DNA of 60,000 nt, from the NCBI RefSeq assembly GCF_964340395.1, contig NC_135554.1:25137092-25197091 (forward strand). Direction: 5' to 3'. This document shows, piece after piece, positions 43,428-60,000 of the stretch; position 1 is the first letter of the stretch; every line of letters starts with the position of its first letter. The notes under the pieces are model-generated. The model did no database searches. It saw only the letters and a list, made by a program, of their open reading frames with translations, and was not told where the DNA came from. Both the position numbers and the translations under genes were made by a program. The stretch comes from Glandiceps talaboti. Its lineage: Eukaryota; Hemichordata; Enteropneusta; Spengelidae.

Positions 43428-44720
43428 CCATCACCATCACCATCACCATCATCATCATCATCATCATCATCATCGTCATCATCACCACCACTACCATCAC
43501 CATCATCATTGTTGTTGTTGTTGTCATCTGACATCACAGATGGTGTCACTGTTATCATCATCATTGCTGTTGCCACTGCTACTGGAACCACCACCACCAC
43601 CACCACCACCCCCACCACCACCCCCACCCCCACCACCACCACCACCACCACCACCACCACCACCACCACCACCACCAGCACCACCACCACCACCACCATG
43701 TATGTCATTCTCCAACTTACCAATATGATAAACTCTTTTACATTGTTCACATGTTAATGTCAGCTGACCATCTTTATCCTGACCACAATAACAGGTATTG
43801 ATAGATTCTTCATTAGGCTTGATACCTTCAACCACTGTTTTCTCACCATCAGATTTGTCTGTTTCAGCACTGTCTATTGTCTCTATATCAATTTCCACTG
43901 ATTCACCCTACAATACAACAGATTTCAAATCTCAACTTAATTAATGTATCATTGGTCTATTGTGTGATTGTGTTGTATGTAATATCTTAAGTAGTTTCAT
44001 TTCATTGTTTTGAAAATTCAGACATGAAGTGTCAATATTGTCAAATGACTGCATCAGCCTAGGACAAACAAAATTGCCTCAGTCCATGCTGTCATCACAC
44101 TGCAATAACTACATTTCATAATGTTTCTACACCTGGGAATTGCCTGGCATGTCAGCATACTGTTACTAAGTAGCTACATTTCCTTGTTACAACATTGTAC
44201 ACCTGGGCATTCCATGTATATAACCCCCCCCCCCCCTCCCCAGGTTGACTGTCAATTTACAACCAATTAAATGTAAATATTATACATTTTTCCATCTTGG
44301 CATTGTGTAAGAAGAGCCTATGGCTCAACAATTTATCGAGATTAACAGGTACAGTGTCTCTATAAGTAATTGAACAGTTTTCAGTAAATATATCGTTGGG
44401 TGCTTGATGGAAAAAAATGTCCCCAGCCAATGCTCACTAGCAGTATTTATATTACAGGCCAAATCATATAGTAATTAGTATATACATATACATCCAACAG
44501 CTGACTTCATGTCTTGGCCAAAGAGGGCGCAGTAACAACGACGTGAACATGCGTGAACGTGTCCCATTCACAGATCCAATCCCTCCACGCAGCCTTTGCA
44601 TGCGTTGAGTTGAACATCGCAAGGACAAAAGATGGCGATGTCTACACGTTAATGAATAGTTGTGTATGCAGTTATTAACATTACCTTATCATCAATGTCT
44701 TTCTTTTCTAAATTTTCCAT
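31288..44720 (-). CDS. KAT14: Cysteine-rich protein 2-binding protein / histone acetyltransferase KAT14
   Basis: Fifteen exons in transcript order: 44720-44685, 43907-43721, 43255-43141, 42421-42293, 41365-41217, 40817-40672, 39708-39616, 38159-38045, 36792-36456, 36079-35959, 35268-35083, 34543-34428, 33595-33390, 32495-32314, 31461-31288. They total 2292 bp in consistent phase, 763 residues; human is 782. KAT14 is the GNAT subunit of the nuclear ATAC acetyltransferase complex. An N-terminal PHD finger (C51-C98) is followed by the conserved block [30 protein letters not shown] and VEGLRARK...[14 protein letters not shown]. Later come [20 protein letters not shown]-like [17 protein letters not shown] and the GNAT domain (about 640-763) with [12 protein letters not shown] and the C-terminal HAFFLRLRR. 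The start at 44720 is uncertain: the frame stays open to an acceptor at 44797. Confidence 0.95.
31955..32245. repeat. Diverged tandem repeat in KAT14 intron 14
   Basis: About five units carry 'acattcgatttggtttttgt' and 'tacatttttgaaaaaa'. It looks coding on the minus strand only because of the repetition. Confidence 0.85.
32545..32985 (+). mobile_element. LINE 3' end remnant in KAT14 intron 13
   Basis: The frame reads [20 protein letters not shown] and [13 protein letters not shown] with a stop, resembling the LPSGRRYR...SFxP C-terminus of non-LTR elements. It ends 'gacaataaagttatattga', a typical LINE 3' tail. Confidence 0.65.
33081..33333 (-). mobile_element. MITE, TIR family GGGAACTTGCAA, copy 2 (inverted)
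   Basis: TAGGGAACTTGCAAACC at the left and ATTGCAAGTTCCCTA at the right, with the same internal landmarks in inverse. TA at both edges suggests a TA target duplication. It lies in KAT14 intron 13. Confidence 0.9.
34643..34708. repeat. (CAGA)n microsatellite
   Basis: About sixteen CAGA units in KAT14 intron 11, about 100 bp upstream of the acceptor of the exon at 34543-34428. Confidence 0.95.
35567..35645. repeat. 30-bp tandem repeat, about 2.5 copies
   Basis: 'cacttgcaagcaattgcaaa' and 'acccagcaca' repeat; related 'gcttgcaa' words extend back to about 35430. It is KAT14 intron 10. Confidence 0.8.
37349..37482. repeat. (ACTCAC)n hexanucleotide repeat
   Basis: About 20 units, interrupted once near 37400-37415. 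Confidence 0.95.
37483..37740 (+). mobile_element. LINE 3' end remnant in KAT14 intron 8
   Basis: Degenerate frames read [11 protein letters not shown], then [16 protein letters not shown] and FKARLKI-LL, the usual VPRTR...APxLWNxLPxxIR...FKxxLKTxL ending of CR1/L2-like LINEs. Confidence 0.6.
37822..38012. repeat. Tandem repeat with the TCATGACATGA palindrome
   Basis: 'ctacctttatgtcatgaca' plus 'tgatttctcta' occurs four times. A larger unit starting 'acacattctaactactgat' occurs twice. Confidence 0.85.
38160..38545 (-). repeat. 55-57-bp minisatellite that copies the KAT14 intron 7 acceptor
   Basis: Six full extra units and one partial unit. On the minus strand each has a pyrimidine-poor stretch, TTACAG or TCCCAG, then GCTTCCACACCAACTGTACC, the first bases of exon 38159-38045. 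A unit is about 26 bases of exon start plus 29-31 bases of intron end. Confidence 0.9.
39738..39792. repeat. (TG)n microsatellite
   Basis: It lies in KAT14 intron 6 between the 24-bp minisatellite and exon 39708-39616, about 30 bases from the acceptor. Confidence 0.95.
39826..40671 (-). repeat. 24-bp minisatellite, about 35 units, that copies the KAT14 intron 6 donor
   Basis: It begins at the first intron base. The unit on the minus strand is CACAG, then GTAGTGACAATACTGATCA in donor-bearing copies. The last five exon bases (CACAG) are in register with the array. Variants read CACAGATAG and CACATGTAG. About ten copies keep CAG|GTAGTG, clustered towards the two ends. It translates as (DNTDHTDS)n with no stop. 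Confidence 0.95.
41570..42210 (+). CDS. Candidate nested two-exon gene inside KAT14 intron 4, unidentified
   Basis: Exons 41570-41716 and 41908-42210 join phase 0 (TTCGAT|GTAAGA, acceptor 'gactacattctag') to give 149 residues, beginning [20 protein letters not shown] and ending KKPLGLFD. The ATG context is good and both exons have balanced composition, unlike the repeat shadows around them. The second exon has a helical-looking [18 protein letters not shown] stretch and a basic tail. I do not recognise the family. It lies wholly within the 927-bp intron 4 of KAT14, on the opposite strand. It could also be a chance ORF pair or a transposon remnant. Confidence 0.4.
43389..43705. repeat. (ATC)n and (CCA)n trinucleotide arrays in KAT14 intron 2
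   Basis: ATC repeats at 43389-43502 and CCA repeats at 43588-43705. On the transcribed strand the latter is (GGT)n, beginning about 15 bases inside the intron after the donor at 43720. Confidence 0.95.
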
Positions 44721-44795
44721 GATCATAAGGAACAGTGGAGTGCACACTTCTTCTCCAGTCCACTTGACCGATCGATTACACCATTCTAATTCACT

Positions 44796-45103
44796 TCTGA
44801 GGGACAGCAAGGAATGTCATTAATTATTAAATATTAAGGTAAAAATGAGACAATTAACGTTGGTATTCACATAAGAATTGAGATGAGAGACGACGCACAA
44901 ATGCAGATCAAGATCAACTGAAAATGGAAAATTACAATTTTACCAACCCCGAGTTCTAAAATGGTATGAACCACAATATAGTATTTCCGGGTTTGTCACG
45001 TGACCCACGGTATAAGGAAGTGTGTTTCGTGGCCAAAGTAATCCTAAAGTACTGATCACTGCTGTTTATTTTCCTTTAGAAGCAAGAATTAGATTACGTT
45101 ACA
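44796..45103. promoter_or_regulatory. Probable KAT14/SYK bidirectional promoter
   Basis: It lies between the most 5' KAT14 exon edge (44796) and a good donor, TTACA|GTAAGT, at 45103 on the plus strand. It holds TTTCCGGGT (ETS, 44984-44992), palindromic GTCACGTGAC (E-box, 44995-45004) and AAGGAAGTG (ETS, 45014-45022), and no TATA box. The plus-strand exon ending at 45103 is a plausible SYK 5' UTR exon. The assignment is inferred. Confidence 0.5.
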
Positions 45104-45661
45104 GTAAGTATAGTATATTAACTTGGTCTTAAATACATATATTTAACATTTGTGTTGAAGTAACCAATGAACTGGGGCCGGCCACTGTTCCAAACATCCA
45201 ACTTACTTCTTCCTCAAAGTTCCAGCCGAAGTCCAAAATGGTGCGGGTTACTCTGACGTTTTGCAGCGAACATTACCTTTGTTTTGCGGCAGCTAATCTT
45301 TACCCACCACTTTCCCCAGGCTGCTATAGTTTATAATGTGTGTTGCATGCGTATAATCGTTCTGAATGCGGATAATGGCAATATGAACGCGTCTTTTGAA
45401 GTTTTAGTTCTGTATTGGCCGAGGTACCTGTAGTACTAGGTAGGTACTGGACATGTTGAAAACAATGAGGCGGGGCATATGGCCAGGTAGTAGTGGGTGA
45501 TTGACTTCTTCAGTTCGTACGTTTCGTGTAGGGTCCATGATTATGTCGTCGCGTCTGAACACACAGGACAAGGAAGTGGGGTTTCGTTTTATGTTTTGTC
45601 ACACAAAACAGTGCCTTCGAACCAACCATGGGTCTCGGTAAAATATTCCACACTTTGTCAT

Positions 45662-45900
45662 ACCAATGACTACCATGGAAGTATGTTTTCTAGTCTTGCT
45701 GCTAGACGTTCGGGCTTTCTTTCGATGCTATAACTATAAGCGAACGAAGTTCGCATGTGAGGACCTGCTCGGATGTTCCATCCTCGATAGCGTTGTTCGG
45801 CGGTGTGTCGTATTTTATCGGAAGAACATCCGAGGGCTAGCTGATAGACTAACCAATGACTACCATGGAAGTATGTTTTCCTACTTCCATGATCATACCG
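45662..45900. repeat. Direct repeat of about 27 bp, 190 bases apart, with small inverted repeats
   Basis: 'ccaatgactaccatggaagt' plus 'atgtttt' occurs at about 45663 and 45853. Between them CTCGGATGTTC is inverted as GAACATCCGAG. The second copy forms CATGGAAGTA...TACTTCCATG. It lies in SYK intron 1. Confidence 0.75.
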
Positions 45901-46557
45901 ATTACAGGTTTGCGTATATATACACTGTACATGATTATCATGTAATGACATTTCAACGAAAATATGAACAGTGAAAAGTCGACTAGCCGCAACGTTGCAG
46001 AAGTAGTTCACCATTGATTCTGTTCATGAATGTTGAATTGTTGGTATCAGTATATATTCAATATTGTGGAAATTGGACACTTATTCTAATTAGCAATTGT
46101 TTGGTAAGAATATTGACTGACAGGCTGGAAATGATACACAGCAGTGATTGCCATTGGGTACACTGGAAGCTGTCTTTAGATTTCATCATCAAAAGTATTT
46201 ATAGCTGACAGCTTCCAAGAATTATGTAGGTGTCACTTTTTTTAGGAAAAAATTATGATCACTTTCAGGTCAACAGGCTTTGTCAAACTATTTGTGTACT
46301 GGCTTTACCACTAGGTGATATAGTTTTACTGATCAATGAACATAATAAGGATGATTGTCAATGTAATACACAAAACTCTTCTTTTTTTTCAGATGAACTA
46401 GAGCATTTGTACCTGAATCAAAGACATTTGAATTTTGAAACAATACATGTGACAACCATTTTTATGGATTTTATTTTGATAGACTATCAAGTCTGAACTT
46501 CTGTCATATGTATTTTGATATTACTATTATTGTGTAAACAACTGAATTTGAAATAAA

Positions 46558-59103
<12,546 letters not shown>

Positions 59104-59713
59104 AGAACATAGGGTGTGGTTGATGTGTAGGTCATTGAACAATTTAAAGCATGATTGATGCTTCATTCAGTGATCAATGTTGGACACAGATGATGATTAT
59201 CATACCAGTCAGACTCTCAGAATTACAGTTATGACAAAATAATCATAACATTCTCCATACACTGAAACACTCTATCAAGCCACTACTTGTCAAGTAAAAA
59301 CCTGATGACTTGGTACTATGTTCAGACTTGAGGTCAGGGTAAATGTAGCTTTTGCCACCTTTCTCTATTCAGGCATTGTCATGGCTCAAAGTGCAGGTAT
59401 TAACACAGAGTGTAGAGTCATGTATTAACAGGGCACTATTCCTGATATGAGAAGTGTCTGATAGTAAGGGGCCTTTCATTTGTTTTTTTCACCAATAACT
59501 GCAAACAAATGTTGACTCATTTATGGATCAGAAATATTGGGGCATCTTTACTGTGTATATAATTTTTGTGTGTGAAAAGACAGATTAAGTTGACATAATC
59601 CTAAAAATGTTTACATGTAGCAGAGAGTAAAAAAATTGTGCAAAGTAGATGGATTTTGTTGGCGAGATACATAACCATCAATTTAAAAAATGTTTCTCTT
59701 TTTATTCTCTTTC
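59104..59713 (+). other. SYK 3' UTR, end not seen
   Basis: No AATAAA or ATTAAA was found between the stop and the end of the window, so the transcript probably ends further on or uses a variant signal. Confidence 0.4.
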
Positions 59714-59880
59714 ACCCCATGGGGACAAGATGTTTTTGTCATCCACCCCATGGGGACAGGGTGTATGTGTTATCCACCCCATGGGGACAGGGTGTATGTG
59801 TTATCCACCCCATGGAGTATGTCTCATCCTATTCTGTGGGTACAGGATATGCATAATCCATCCCATCTTGGGGATGGGTG
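59714..59880. repeat. Minisatellite of about 33 bp, 4-5 copies, CCCCATGGGG core
   Basis: Units of 'atccaccccatggggacagg' plus 'gtgtatgtgtt', decaying to the right. The core is a perfect 10-bp palindrome. Confidence 0.85.
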
Positions 59881-60000
59881 CTGTGTGTGTGTGTGTGTTT
59901 GTGTTTATGTGACAGTGTATGTGGGGCAGGGTGTGTGTGTGTCATCCACTTCCGTGGGGCTGGGTTGTAGGTTCTCTATTGGTGCTGGTAATCTCTAGAA

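Noticed and set aside
43335-43757. Ser- and Pro-rich ORFs over the ATC/CCA arrays
   Set aside because: Trinucleotide repeats in KAT14 intron 2; only the minus-strand segment 43721-43907 is coding.

Overview
This is eukaryotic, AT-rich, intron- and repeat-rich animal DNA. It holds four recognisable multi-exon protein genes, one unidentified small secreted-type gene and one candidate nested gene. An SH2-SH2-kinase SYK (a form missing from flies and nematodes, which carry the ankyrin-bearing relative instead), many CR1/L2-like LINE tails, small palindromic transposons and long CA/TACA/CT microsatellites suggest an aquatic non-ecdysozoan invertebrate, such as a spiralian, hemichordate or cephalochordate. 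The species cannot be fixed from the sequence. Splice junctions were placed by hand from GT/AG signals, reading phase and remembered family proteins.

Layout. 0.5-5.4 kb (+): a small cysteine-rich, defensin-spaced module spliced through two phase-1 microexons to a von Willebrand type D domain. 5.4-11.3 kb: repeats and a dead LINE reverse transcriptase. 11.4-16.0 kb (+): NDUFB6, a mitochondrial complex I subunit, with a perfect 154-bp-arm palindrome in intron 1. 20.4-25.3 kb (+): TOPORS, a RING ubiquitin/SUMO ligase with an uninterrupted coding exon. 25.3-31.2 kb: intergenic repeats. 31.3-44.8 kb (-): KAT14, a GNAT acetyltransferase of the ATAC complex, modelled as 15 exons and about 763 residues. 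45.0-59.1 kb (+): SYK, modelled as 16 coding exons and 758 residues, head to head with KAT14 across a short promoter interval.

The genes are not an operon and need not act together. NDUFB6 followed by TOPORS on one strand is the order I remember for human chromosome 9p, so it looks like old microsynteny.

The most unusual structure is in KAT14. Two consecutive introns carry minisatellites whose units copy the exon/intron boundary itself. One repeats the 5' splice donor of intron 6 (24-bp units, about ten GT-bearing copies). The other repeats the 3' acceptor of intron 7 (about 55-bp units, six extra copies). Using any extra copy I checked would break the reading frame, so they are decoy splice sites. 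Other notable points are a complete C4HC3 PHD finger at the KAT14 N-terminus, an opposite-strand two-exon gene candidate inside KAT14 intron 4, and an expanded SYK linker.
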